Positions 48,370-58,780 of a stretch of 64,000 nucleotides of DNA are shown here, piece by piece. Both the position numbers and the translations under genes were made by a program. Position 1 is the stretch's first letter, and each line of letters begins with the position of its first letter. The notes beneath the pieces were generated by a model. The model was not told where the DNA came from. It saw only the letters and a list, made by a program, of their open reading frames with translations, and searched no databases. Source of the stretch: Polychytrium aggregatum (Eukaryota > Chytridiomycota > Chytridiomycetes > Polychytriales). The stretch covers positions 16,395 to 80,394 of the forward strand of contig NW_026516368.1 of the NCBI RefSeq assembly GCF_025602895.1. Direction: 5' to 3'.

Positions 48370-48754
48370 TTTGAGGACCACGACAAGCAACGACACTGGA
48401 CGACCAGGTGCTTGGCGAACAACGATAAGCTATATTACGACTTATCAGATAACAACAAGTGTTGTTCGAACTGAAGATACAAAATGGGTGCAAGAAAGGA
48501 GGGGCTTTATAGCCAAGAGGGAAACCGAAGGGCGAAAGTGGGCGAGAAGGGTGGAGCGACAAACGAGGGACGAGAAGGGGGTGCGAGGGAGGCGGAGCAT
48601 CCAGCGAGAGGGGCGAAGCACAGCGCAGTCGGAGGCGAAGTAAGAGTCATCGGCGCCAGCCAATCAGGGAATACACGCCAAGACAAACAAACATGACTCA
48701 CGGTGCATCACGCGCAGCAGTCCACACGTGTTCCCAACGTGCATGATCATCACA
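48370..48754 (-). repeat. 5' LTR of D (385 bp)
   Basis: Partner of 42839-43223. Its inner end reads TTTGAGG on the + strand where the partner reads TGTGAGG, one base different at the terminal dinucleotide. TATA box sense TATAAAG from 48511. Confidence 0.95.
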
Positions 48755-49160
48755 CTTAGCGAGGCTAGGATCTAGAGTCAAGTGTGTCTGGGGTCGAAGG
48801 TGATGACCAGAAACATGAGCGGGTGAAGGCGGGCTATTTATCTGTCTGGCGGTCCCGGAGGCGAAGCCTGCCGCAGCGGGGGCGAAGCAGCGGAGGCGGC
48901 GGGACAGCAGCCAGGCAGCAACGGCTAACCGGAGAAACATGTGAAAGTCTGACAAATGCTCGGTGGCTGACAAATGCGGGTGACACAGCGTCTGACTAAT
49001 GCATGGTCGATGACAAATGCAGGGAAAACAGAGCGGCGTGTGCAACATGAGAGCAAGGAAAAAGGAAAGGCGTCACAGGACAAAGGAAAAGGAAAGTGTG
49101 CGACGCAAACAGTGACACAAGTGCGACGGTGCAGCTAGGCGGGCAGAGCGATCTGTGACA

Positions 49161-51688
49161 ACGACGTACTTGGTGAGGGAGTCGACAAAGATCGTGATCG
49201 AGTTGAAGGTGCGGCCCGAGAGTGAGTCCGTGACAGGCGGGAGTCCGAGGATGAAGTCGAGGGCGACAGTGTCCATCTTGCGGGTGGCCACAGGGATCCG
49301 GGAGAAGTGGCCGTACGCTTGTTGTCGTCGGATCTTGGCTCGCTGGCAGATGTCGCAGTGCGAGACCCACTCGGCAATGTCCTTGGACATGGCGGGCCAG
49401 TAGTAGTGGGTTGAGATGGCCTTGTAGAGCGTGTTGGTGCCGGGGTGAGCTGCACAGACAGAGTCGTGGTGGTCCTTGATGATCGAGATGCGGAGGTCCT
49501 TGCCGGGGATGCAGATGCGGGTCGAGTCGAAGTAGAGAATCCCGTGTCGAAGTGAGAAGCGGTGCAGCTGTGCCTTCATCCACGGCTTGAGTCCGTCGGT
49601 CGAGTTGTCGCGGAGGGCCGAGATCAGTGCTGACAGGATCGGGTCGGAGCTGTACTGAGTGCGGATGGTGTCCAAGAGATCGTCGGGCGAGGGTCCGAGG
49701 TTGACAATCGCGTTGATGATCGAGACTTGGACGGCCTTGGAGATGGCTGTCGGTGTGCGCGAGAGCACGTCGGCGACCTTGTTCCACGAGCCGGGGATCC
49801 ACTGGATCTCGAGGTCAAAGTCCAGCATCGTGTCAATGGCTCGCTGTTGGCGCTTGTTGAGGGTCTTGGAGTCGAGGATGTGCTTGAGCGCCTTCTGGTC
49901 GGTGTGGAGGAAGACTTTGCGGCCGACGAGGTAGTTCTTGAACTTGTCGAGGTGGCGGGTGATCGACAGCAACTCGCCGTTGTAGGGCGAGTAGTTGAGT
50001 TCGGATCCGTGCAGTTTCTGCGAGTTGAAGGCGATGGGGCGCACTGTGCCGGATCCGTCCATGTCCTGCCCGATCCATCCACCAATCGATGCGCTTGACT
50101 CGGACCAGTCGGTGAAGAGGTGGATGTCTTTGTCCGGGTTGACCATGTGCAGCGACTGAGGCGAGAGCAACTTGAGCTGCTCGAAGGCGGTGATGGCGTT
50201 GTCGTCCCAGACGACGGACTTGGTCGAGTTGGCGGAGCGGGTGGTGATCAGCGTCGAGAGTGGACCGGCGAGGGCAGCGTAGCCGGGGACAAAGCTCATG
50301 ATGGTGTTGGTCAAGCCGAGGAAGCTGCGGAGTTCGTGTTCGGTTGTTGGTCGCGGGTAGTTCTTGATGGCGTCGATGCGCGAGGGATGCACTTGGATGC
50401 GTCCTTCGCCGATGATGAAGCCGAGATAGGTGACGGTCGAGTTGAAGAACGAACACTTCTCGGGTCGGATCTTGAAGCCGTGTCGGTGGATCTTGTCGAG
50501 GACCAGTTCGATGTGGCGGATGTGCTGGTCCTCGTCCTCGGATGCGATCAGGATGTCGTCGATGTAGACGAACACAAAATCGTCGATGTACTCGCGGAAG
50601 ATGTCGTTCATCGCGGCTTGGAAAACCGAGGGACTGTTGGCGAGACCAAAGGGCATCACAAGCCACTCAAAGTGGCCGTACTTGGTCCTGAAGGCCGTCT
50701 TGGGGGTGTCGGCGTCGGCGATGCGGATCTGGTGGAATCCGCGTTGCAAGTCGAGCTTGGAGAAGACACGGCACTTGGACAGGCGGTCGATGATCTCGCG
50801 CATGTTGGGCAGCGCGGTGCGGTCCTTGACGGTGATCTTGTTGAGGGCGCGGAAGTCAAAGACGAGTCGGAACTTGTCGCCCTGCTTGACCCAGAAGATC
50901 GGTGCGCCGAAGGGCGAGACGGACTTGCGGATGTGGCCGATTCGGAGCAATCGGTCGAGTTCGTCTTTGAGACGAGCGAGTTCTTCGGCCGACATCTGGT
51001 AGAGTGACGACCAAGTTGGCTTGGCAGAGTCGTCGAGTCGGATGTTCATGTCGATGCCGGGTCGGTGAGGCGGGAGTTCCTTGAGTTCGTTGAAGGCATC
51101 GCGGTACTTTGCGATGATGGATCGGTGTTCGGGGGTCAGTGGTTCGAGGACACGGGCGAGTTGGGCAACGGGGTCGTAGGGTTCAACAGCAACTGTATTC
51201 AAGTCACTGCTCAGAGTACAAACATACACGGCGCCGGGAGTCGAGGCGAGTGCGTTGATCTGCTGGGTCGACATGTGGTACTGGGATCGGAGTTCGAGGG
51301 TCGTGAGTGGCATTCCGGAGTCGGGTCGCGATGCCGTCCAAGTGTGGTTCTTCCCGTCGATCGAGAACTTGATTCGGTTGGAGGGCCAGTCGATCTCGGG
51401 GTTGGTCTGGTCGAGCCAGTTCTTGCCGAGGATGACGTCCCAGGTGAGTGGCGCGGTGAAGAGGTTGATGCGGGCGTGGTAGTCGTGGATGGTGAGGTCG
51501 ACGGGATCGGTGATGGAGGACGGGAAGGACTTGCCGTTGGGCATCGTGACGGCGTTGGCGGTGGTCTTGGTTCGAAGGTCGAGGGTCGAGGCGAGGGTCT
51601 CGGAGATGTGCGAGTTGGTCGCACCAGGGTCGATGAGGACGGTGATCGGGGAGCCGTTGAGGGTGGCGTCGATCACAAGCAGTCCCTT
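49161..51688 (-). pseudogene. pol: C3 pol, middle fragment
   Basis: Continues the C3 polyprotein upstream of C4: protease (IDPGA), RT with YIDD, RNase H and the integrase zinc finger. It is cut at 51688 by C5 just upstream of the protease motif. Residues differ from the young copies (for example EYIDDF for EFIDDF, GKNHTW for GKHHTW, GPSPDD for GPPPDD). No stop within it. Confidence 0.92.
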
Positions 51689-52154
51689 TGTCAGATCACG
51701 GGATCAAGAGGAAGTCAAAAGAAGAAGATAGAGAAGGGTTTTATTGATCTTAGCGAGGCTAGGATCTAGAGTCAAGTGTGTCTGGGGTCGAAGGTGATGA
51801 CCAGAAACATGAGCGGGCGAAGGCGGGCTATTTATCTGTCTGGCGGTCCCGGAGGCGAAGCCTGCCGCAGTGGGAGCGAAGCAGCGGAGGCGGCGGGACA
51901 GCAGCCAGGCAGCAGCGGCTAACCGGAGAAACATGTGAAAGTCTGACAAATGCTCGGTGGCTGACAAATGCGGGTGACACGGCGTCTGACTAATGCATGG
52001 TCGATGACAAATGCAGGGAACACAGAGCGGCGTGTGCAACATATGAGCAAGGAAAAAGGAAAGGCGTCGCAGGACAAAGGAAAAAGAAAGTGTGCGACGC
52101 AAACAGTGACACAAGTGCGACGGTGCAGCCAAGCGGGCAGAGGGATCTGTGACA
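51689..52154 (-). repeat. 3' LTR of C5 (466 bp)
   Basis: Full-length but diverged from the young C LTRs at several bases (for example GAAGTCAAAAGAAGAAG near the left end); no partner in the window. Confidence 0.96.
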
Positions 52155-52188
52155 TCCCCCCCAGAAAAATTGTGCTCAAGTCAAACCA

Positions 52189-53659
52189 TCAATTTTTCGA
52201 TCCCGAGTTGCGTTGCACTTGTGCTTGGCAAAGGTCGATCAGTGAGTCGATTTCCGGAAGGTTGCGGTTGCGGCTGAGGAAGTCGTGGATGTCTGCGAGT
52301 CCTCCATCCAAGAGTTCGGCCAGTGGTGCCCACGAGTCGTAAGATGGGTCGTATCCCTGCCAGCGGAGCAGGAACTCGTGTCGATATCCAGGAAGTCGAC
52401 GTCGTCGGTTGATTCTGTGTCCAATGATCGCTTCGAACACTGATTCGTCGTTGTGGTTGGGTCCAGGTTCGTCAAACACAAGTTGGTCGGTCGATGGTGT
52501 GTTGTACGGGACGAGGGCGGAAGCTGGGAGTTCGGTTGTAAATCGGAGGGTCCTCGGGAGTCGAAGTCGATATCCAGTCGTCCCGATCTTCTCGATGATC
52601 TTGAAGGGTCCCAAGTACGGCATCCGCATCTTGGAGGGTGTGACGTCGTCCGTGCTGAAGTGGTACGCGGTCGTGTCGATCAGGACTTGGTCGCCAATGT
52701 CGTAGCTGATATCCCGTCGATGTCGGTTGGCGTAGTACAGGGCCCGGTCCTGGGCCTTGCCGATGTTGTCCGAGACCAAGTCCAGAGTCGCTTGCATCTC
52801 CTCGATCGACTGTGCTACGGGGTTGGACTCGGCGATGATGTCGGTGTTGGCAGGAGTGCGGGGATGCTGACCGTGCATCAGGAAGAAGGGCGAATGTCCA
52901 GTCGATGCTGAGTTGTGTGAGTTGAGTGCGAACTGGATGTACGGCACTTGATCGATCCAGCGGGAGCCGAGGGCCAGAGTCGAACAGCGGATGGCCTCGG
53001 CGACGGTTGCCACAAAGCGTTCGACTTGTCCGGCGGCCTCGTGGTGGTGGGCAAAGGCGATCCGGAGTTCGGTCTTGAGCAGAGCGTTAAGTCCTGTCCA
53101 GAAGGCCGACCGGAAGCGTGTGTCGTGATCGGAGATGAAAGTGCCGGCGAGTCCAAAGTGCACAAAGACATCGCGGAAGTACTGGCGGGCGACGTCTTCG
53201 GCCGAGTCGGTCTTGTTGCCAGGAACCAGGACGACGTACTTGGTGAGGGAGTCGACAAAGATCGTGATCGAGTTGAAGGTGCGGCCCGAGAGTGAGTCCG
53301 TGACTGGCGGGAGTCCGAGGATGAAGTCGAGGGCGACAGTGTCCATCTTGCGGGTGGCCACAGGGATCCGGGAGAAGTGGCCGTATGCTTGTTGTCGTCG
53401 GATCTTGGCTCGCTGGCAGATGTCGCAGTGCGAGACCCACTCGGCAATGTCCTTGGACATGGCGGGCCAGTAGTAGTGGGTTGAGATGGCCTTGTAGAGC
53501 GTATTGGTGCCGGGGTGAGCTGCACAGACAGAGTCGTGGTGGTCCTTGATGATCGAGATGCGGAGGTCCTTGCCGGGGATGCAGATGCGGGTCGAGTCGA
53601 AGTAGAGAATCCCGTGTCGAAGTGAGAAGCGGTGCAGCTGTGCCTTCATCCACGGCTTG
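52189..53659 (-). pseudogene. pol: C5 pol, 3' fragment
   Basis: About 490 codons: end of RNase H connection, integrase finger and core, chromodomain, to the stop at 52189. The first in-frame ATG (53649, KAQLHRF) is internal. Cut upstream by C6 at 53660. Differs from C2 at scattered sites (NPVAQS for NPAAQS, PEIDSL for PEMDTL). Confidence 0.92.
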
Positions 53660-54125
53660 TGTCAGATCACGGGATCAAGAGGAGATCAAAAGAAAAAGAT
53701 AGAGAAGGGTTTTATTGATCTTAGCGAGGCTAGGATCTAGAGTCAAGTGTGTCTGGGGTCGAAGGTGATGACCAGAAACATGAGCGGGTGAAGGCGGGCT
53801 ATTTATCTGTCTGGCGGTCCCGGAGGCGAAGCCTGCCGCAGCGGGGGCGAAGCAGCGGAGGCGGCGGGACAGCAGCCAGGCAGCAACGGCTAACCGGAGA
53901 AACATGTGAAAGTCTGACAAATGCTCGGTGGCTGACAAATGCGGGTGACACAGCGTCTGACTAATGCATGGTCGATGACAAATGCAGGGAAAACAGAGCG
54001 GCGTGTGCAACATGAGAGCAAGGAAAAAGGAAAGGCGTCACAGGACAAAGGAAAAGGAAAGTGTGCGACGCAAACAGTGACACAAGTGCGACGGTGCAGC
54101 TAGGCGGGCAGAGCGATCTGTGACA
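53660..54125 (-). repeat. 3' LTR of C6 (466 bp)
   Basis: Young-type C LTR, complete. Confidence 0.97.
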
Positions 54126-54159
54126 TCCCCCCCAGAAAAATTGTGCTCAAGTCAAACCA

Positions 54160-57100
54160 TCAATTTTTCGATCCCGAGTTGCGTTGCACTTGTGCTTGGC
54201 AAAGGTCGATCAGTGTGTCCATTTCCGGAAGGTTGCGGTTGCGGCTGAGGAAGTCGTGGATATCTGCGAGTCCTCCATCCAAGAGTTCGGCCAGTGGTGC
54301 CCACGAGTCGTAAGATGGGTCGTATCCCTGCCAGCGGAGCAAGAACTCGTGTCGATATCCAGGAAGTCGACGTCGTCGGTTGATCCTGTGTCCAATGATC
54401 GCTTCGAACACTGATTCGTCGTTGTGGTTGGGTCCGGGTTCATCAAACACAAGTTGGTCGGTCGATGGTGTGTTGTAGGGGACGAGGGCGGAAGCGGGGA
54501 GTTCGGTTGTAAATCGGAGGGTCCTCGGGAGTCGAAGTCGATATCCAGTCGTTCCGATCTTCTCGATGATCTTGAAGGGTCCCAAGTACGGCATCCGCAT
54601 CTTGGAGGGTGTGACGTCGTCCGTGCTGAAGTGATACGCGGTCGTGTCGATCAGGACTTGGTCGCCAATGTCGTAGCTGATATCGCGTCGATGTCGGTTG
54701 GCGTAGTACAGGGCCCGGTCCTGGGCCTTGCCGATGTTGTCCGAGACCAAGTCCAGAGTCGCTTGCATCTCCTCGATCGACTGTGCTGCAGGGTTGGACT
54801 CGGCGATGATGTCGGTGTTGGCAGGAGTGCGAGGATGCTGACCGTGCATCAGGAAGAAGGGCGAATGTCCAGTCGAAGCTGAGCTGTGTGAGTTGAGCGC
54901 GAACTGGATGTATGGCACTTGATCGATCCAGCGGGAGCCGAGGGCCAGAGTCGAACAGCGGATGGCCTCGGCGACGGTTGCCACAAAGCGTTCGACTTGT
55001 CCGGCGGCCTCGTGGTGGTGGGCAAAGGCGATCCGGAGTTCGGTCTTGAGCAGAGTGTTAAGTCCTGTCCAGAAGGCCGACCGGAAGCGTGTGTCGTGAT
55101 CCGAGATGAAAGTGCCGGCGAGTCCAAAGTGCACAAAGACATCGCGGAAGTACTGGCGGGCGACGTCTTCGGCCGAGTCGGTCTTGTTGCCAGGAACCAG
55201 GACGACGTACTTGGTGAGGGAGTCGACAAAGATCGTGATCGAGTTGAAGGTGCGTCCCGAGAGTGAGTCCGTGACAGGCGGGAGTCCGAGGATGAAGTCG
55301 AGGGCGACAGTGTCCATCTTGCGGGTGGCCACAGGGATCCGGGAGAAGTGACCGTATGCTTGTTGTCGTCGGATCTTGGCTCGCTGGCAGATGTCGCAGT
55401 GCGAGACCCACTCGGCAATGTCCTTGGACATGGCGGGCCAGTAGTAGTGTGTCGAGATGGCCTTGTAGAGCGTGTTGGTGCCGGGGTGAGCTGCACAGAC
55501 AGAGTCGTGGTGGTCCTTGATGATCGAGATGCGGAGGTCCTTGCCGGGGATGCAGATGCGGGTCGAGTCGAAGTAGAGAATCCCGTGTCGAAGTGAGAAG
55601 CGGTGCAGCTGTGCCTTCATCCACGGCTTGAGTCCGTCGGTCGAGTTGTCGCGGAGGACCGAGATCAGTGCTGACAGGATCGGGTCGGAGCTGTACTGAG
55701 TGCGGATGGTGTCCAAGAGATCGTCGGGCGAGGGTCCGAGGTTGACAATCGCGTTGATGATCGAGACTTGGACGGCCTTGGAGATGGCTGTCGGTGTGCG
55801 CGAGAGCACGTCGGCGACCTTGTTCCACGAGCCGGGGATCCACTGGATCTCGAGGTCAAAGTCCAGCATCGTGTCGATGGCTCGCTGTTGGCGCTTGTTG
55901 AGGGTCTTGGAGTCGAGGATGTGCTTGAGCGCCTTCTGGTCGGTGTGGAGGAAGACTTTGCGGCCGACGAGGTAGTTCTTGAACTTGTCGAGGTGGCGGG
56001 TGATCGACAGCAGCTCGCCGTTGTAGGGCGAGTAGTTGAGTTCGGATCCGTGCAGTTTCTGCGAGTTGAAAGCGATGGGGCGCACCGTGCCGGATCCGTC
56101 CATGTCCTGCCCGATCCATCCACCAATCGATGCGCTTGACTCGGACCAGTCGGTGAAGAGGTGAATGTCCTTGTCCGGGTTGACCATGTGCAGCGACTGA
56201 GGCGAGAGCAACTTGAGCTGCTCGAAGGCGGCGATGGCGTTGTCGTCCCAGACGACGGACTTGGTCGAGTTGGCGGAGCGGGTGGTGATCAGAGTCGAGA
56301 GTGGACCGGCGAGGGCAGCGTAGCCAGGGACAAAGCTCATGATGGTGTTGGTCAAGCCGAGGAAGCTGCGGAGTTCGTGTTCGGTCGTTGGTCGCGGGTA
56401 GTTCTTGATGGCGTCGATGCGCGAGGGATGCACTTGGATGCGTCCTTCGCCGATGATGAAGCCGAGATAGGTGACGGTCGAGTTGAAGAACGAACACTTC
56501 TCGGGTCGGATCTTGAAGCCGTGTCGGTGGATCTTGTCGAGGACCAGTTCGATGTGGCGGATGTGCTGGTCCTCGTCCTCGGATGCGATCAGGATGTCGT
56601 CGATGTAGACGAACACAAAGTCGTCGATGAACTCGCGGAAGATGTCGTTCATCGCGGCTTGGAACACGGAGGGACTGTTGGCGAGGCCGAAGGGCATCAC
56701 AAGCCACTCAAAGTGGCCGTACTTGGTCCTGAAGGCCGTCTTGGGGGTGTCGGCGTCGGCAATGCGGATCTGGTGGAATCCGCGTTGCAAGTCGAGCTTG
56801 GAGAAGACACGGCACTTGGACAGGCGGTCGATGATCTCGCGCATGTTGGGCAGCGCGGTGCGGTCCTTGACGGTGATCTTGTTGAGGGCGCGGAAGTCAA
56901 AGACGAGTCGGAACTTGTCGCCCTGCTTGACCCAGAAGATCGGTGCGCCGAAGGGCGAGACGGACTTGCGGATGTGGCCGATCCGGAGCAATCGGTCGAG
57001 TTCGTCTTTGAGACGAGCGAGTTCTTCGGCCGACATTTGGTAGAGCGACGACCAGGTTGGCTTGGCAGAGTCGTCGAGTCGGATGTTCATGTCGATGCCG

Positions 57101-57969
57101 GGTCGGTGAGGCGGGAGTTCCTTGAGTTCGTTGAAGGCATCGCGGTACTTTGCGATGATGGATCGGTGTTCGGGGGTCAGTGGTTCGAGGACACGGGCAA
57201 GTTGGGCAACGGGGTCGTAGGGTTCAACAGCAACTGTATTCAAGTCACTGCTCAGAGTACAAACATACACGGCGCCGGGAGTCGAAGCCAGTGCGTTGAT
57301 CTGCTGGGTCGACATGTGGTACTGGGATCGGAGTTCGAGGGTCGTGAGTGGCATTCCGGTGTCGGGTCGCGATGCCGTCCAAGTGTGGTGCTTCCCGTCG
57401 ATCGAGAACTTGATTCGGTTGGAGGGCCAGTCGATCTCGGGGTTGGTCTGGTCGAGCCAGTTCTTGCCGAGGATAACGTCCCAGGTGAGTGGCGCGGTGA
57501 AGAGGTTGATGCGGGCGTGGTAGTCGTGGATGGTGAGGTCGACGGGATCGGTGACGGAGGACGGGAAGGACTTGCCGTTGGGCATCGTGACGGCGTTGGC
57601 GGTGGTCTTGGTTCGAAGGTCGAGGGTCGAGGCGAGGGTCTCGGAGATGTGCGAGTTGGTCGCACCAGGGTCGATGAGGACGGTGATCGGGGAGCCGTTG
57701 AGGGTGGCGTCGATCACAAGCAGTCCCTTGCCGTGGTTGGCGGCAATGCGGTGGGGTTCGTCGATGAGAGAGTTGATCAGGTGAGGTCCGGTGGCGAGAG
57801 TCAATAGTTCAGCGTCGGGGGTCGGAGTCGGATGGCGGCAACTCGCCGGGTCCTTCAGAGGTCGTAGTATCCAGGGGTTGCCGCCTCGTCGTTTCCCTGA
57901 TCTTCGTAGAAGGTGGCCTGGTCGGCGGTCTCGACGATGGCGTTGATGCGGGGCTGGTTCAAGGGACAC
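54160..57969 (-). CDS. pol: Pol polyprotein of C6
   Basis: 1269 codons, uninterrupted, as in C2 apart from GPSPDD in place of GPPPDD between RNase H and integrase, a variant it shares with old C3. Recoding signal at 57834-57897. Its gag is cut by C7, so no Gag-Pol can be made from this locus. Confidence 0.95.
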   Translation of the reverse strand: MSLEPAPHQRHRRDRRPGHLLRRSGKRRGGNPWILRPLKDPASCRHPTPTPDAELLTLATGPHLINSLIDEPHRIAANHGKGLLVIDATLNGSPITVLIDPGATNSHISETLASTLDLRTKTTANAVTMPNGKSFPSSVTDPVDLTIHDYHARINLFTAPLTWDVILGKNWLDQTNPEIDWPSNRIKFSIDGKHHTWTASRPDTGMPLTTLELRSQYHMSTQQINALASTPGAVYVCTLSSDLNTVAVEPYDPVAQLARVLEPLTPEHRSIIAKYRDAFNELKELPPHRPGIDMNIRLDDSAKPTWSSLYQMSAEELARLKDELDRLLRIGHIRKSVSPFGAPIFWVKQGDKFRLVFDFRALNKITVKDRTALPNMREIIDRLSKCRVFSKLDLQRGFHQIRIADADTPKTAFRTKYGHFEWLVMPFGLANSPSVFQAAMNDIFREFIDDFVFVYIDDILIASEDEDQHIRHIELVLDKIHRHGFKIRPEKCSFFNSTVTYLGFIIGEGRIQVHPSRIDAIKNYPRPTTEHELRSFLGLTNTIMSFVPGYAALAGPLSTLITTRSANSTKSVVWDDNAIAAFEQLKLLSPQSLHMVNPDKDIHLFTDWSESSASIGGWIGQDMDGSGTVRPIAFNSQKLHGSELNYSPYNGELLSITRHLDKFKNYLVGRKVFLHTDQKALKHILDSKTLNKRQQRAIDTMLDFDLEIQWIPGSWNKVADVLSRTPTAISKAVQVSIINAIVNLGPSPDDLLDTIRTQYSSDPILSALISVLRDNSTDGLKPWMKAQLHRFSLRHGILYFDSTRICIPGKDLRISIIKDHHDSVCAAHPGTNTLYKAISTHYYWPAMSKDIAEWVSHCDICQRAKIRRQQAYGHFSRIPVATRKMDTVALDFILGLPPVTDSLSGRTFNSITIFVDSLTKYVVLVPGNKTDSAEDVARQYFRDVFVHFGLAGTFISDHDTRFRSAFWTGLNTLLKTELRIAFAHHHEAAGQVERFVATVAEAIRCSTLALGSRWIDQVPYIQFALNSHSSASTGHSPFFLMHGQHPRTPANTDIIAESNPAAQSIEEMQATLDLVSDNIGKAQDRALYYANRHRRDISYDIGDQVLIDTTAYHFSTDDVTPSKMRMPYLGPFKIIEKIGTTGYRLRLPRTLRFTTELPASALVPYNTPSTDQLVFDEPGPNHNDESVFEAIIGHRINRRRRLPGYRHEFLLRWQGYDPSYDSWAPLAELLDGGLADIHDFLSRNRNLPEMDTLIDLCQAQVQRNSGSKN
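57834..57897 (-). other. -1 ribosomal frameshift signal of C6
   Basis: Heptamer 57891-57897, hairpin 57834-57885; as in C1. Confidence 0.88.
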
Positions 57970-58280
57970 TGCGAGGCGATGTGGCCGAACTTGCGGCAGC
58001 GGAAGCAGCCTCCGTTACGGCGGAGGTACTCCTTCTCGCGGTCGGTGAGCTTCTTGATCGGGCGCATGTCGACGTTGTCGAGGTCCATGGCGTTGGGGTC
58101 ACGTGCGGGAGGCTGGGTCGGCTGGAAGGCGGGACGAGGAGGACGGACCATTGGGCGGAACTGCGGCTGACCAGGTGGAGCGCGGAAGAGAGGAGGTCGC
58201 TGGAACTGGAGCTCGCGGAAGGGTTGATCGCGGAACTGAGTGCGAGCGGGCTGCTGCATCAGGGGTTGCGATTGACCCAT
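57855..58280 (-). pseudogene. gag: C6 gag, C-terminal fragment
   Basis: The last ~141 codons (from MGQSQPL), with the Pro/Arg-rich linker and CCHC knuckle. Cut at 58280 by C7 (duplication starts CCCAT). The upstream part is off-window. Confidence 0.93.
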
Positions 58281-58746
58281 TGTCAGATCACGGGATCAAG
58301 AGGAGATCAAAAGAAAAAGATAGAGAAGGGTTTTATTGATCTTAGCGAGGCTAGGATCTAGAGTCAAGTGTGTCTGGGGTCGAAGGTGATGACCAGAAAC
58401 ATGAGCGGGTGAAGGCGGGCTATTTATCTGTCTGGCGGTCCCGGAGGCGAAGCCTGCCGCAGCGGGGGCGAAGCAGCGGAGGCGGCGGGACAGCAGCCAG
58501 GCAGCAACGGCTAACCGGAGAAACATGTGAAAGTCTGACAAATGCTCGGTGGCTGACAAATGCGGGTGACACAGCGTCTGACTAATGCATGGTCGATGAC
58601 AAATGCAGGGAAAACAGAGCGGCGTGTGCAACATGAGAGCAAGGAAAAAGGAAAGGCGTCACAGGACAAAGGAAAAGGAAAGTGTGCGACGCAAACAGTG
58701 ACACAAGTGCGACGGTGCAGCTAGGCGGGCAGAGCGATCTGTGACA
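58281..58746 (-). repeat. 3' LTR of C7 (466 bp)
   Basis: Young-type C LTR, complete. Confidence 0.97.
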
Positions 58747-58780
58747 TCCCCCCCAGAAAAATTGTGCTCAAGTCAAACCA

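Larger units (their letters stand above)
42839..48754 (-). mobile_element. Complete family D chromovirus (5916 bp)
   Basis: LTRs 42839-43223 and 48370-48754 (385 bp), duplication CTTAG, intact gag and pol, polypurine tract touching the 3' LTR, self-complementary primer site. Sister of B. Confidence 0.97.
37521..49160 (-). mobile_element. Family C copy C4, interrupted by D
   Basis: 3' LTR 37521-37986, intact pol and gag, 5' LTR split into 42774-42838 and 48760-49160. Flanked by ACGAC (37516-37520, 49161-49165), the same five bases as at C1. D is inserted in the LTR, not in a coding region. Confidence 0.96.
42774..49160 (-). repeat. 5' LTR of C4, split by D
   Basis: 65 bases at 42774-42838 and 401 at 48760-49160, total 466; the CTTAG duplication of D is at 42834-42838 and 48755-48759. 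The break lies between AATAAA and the transcript start region, within the transcribed part. Confidence 0.94.
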
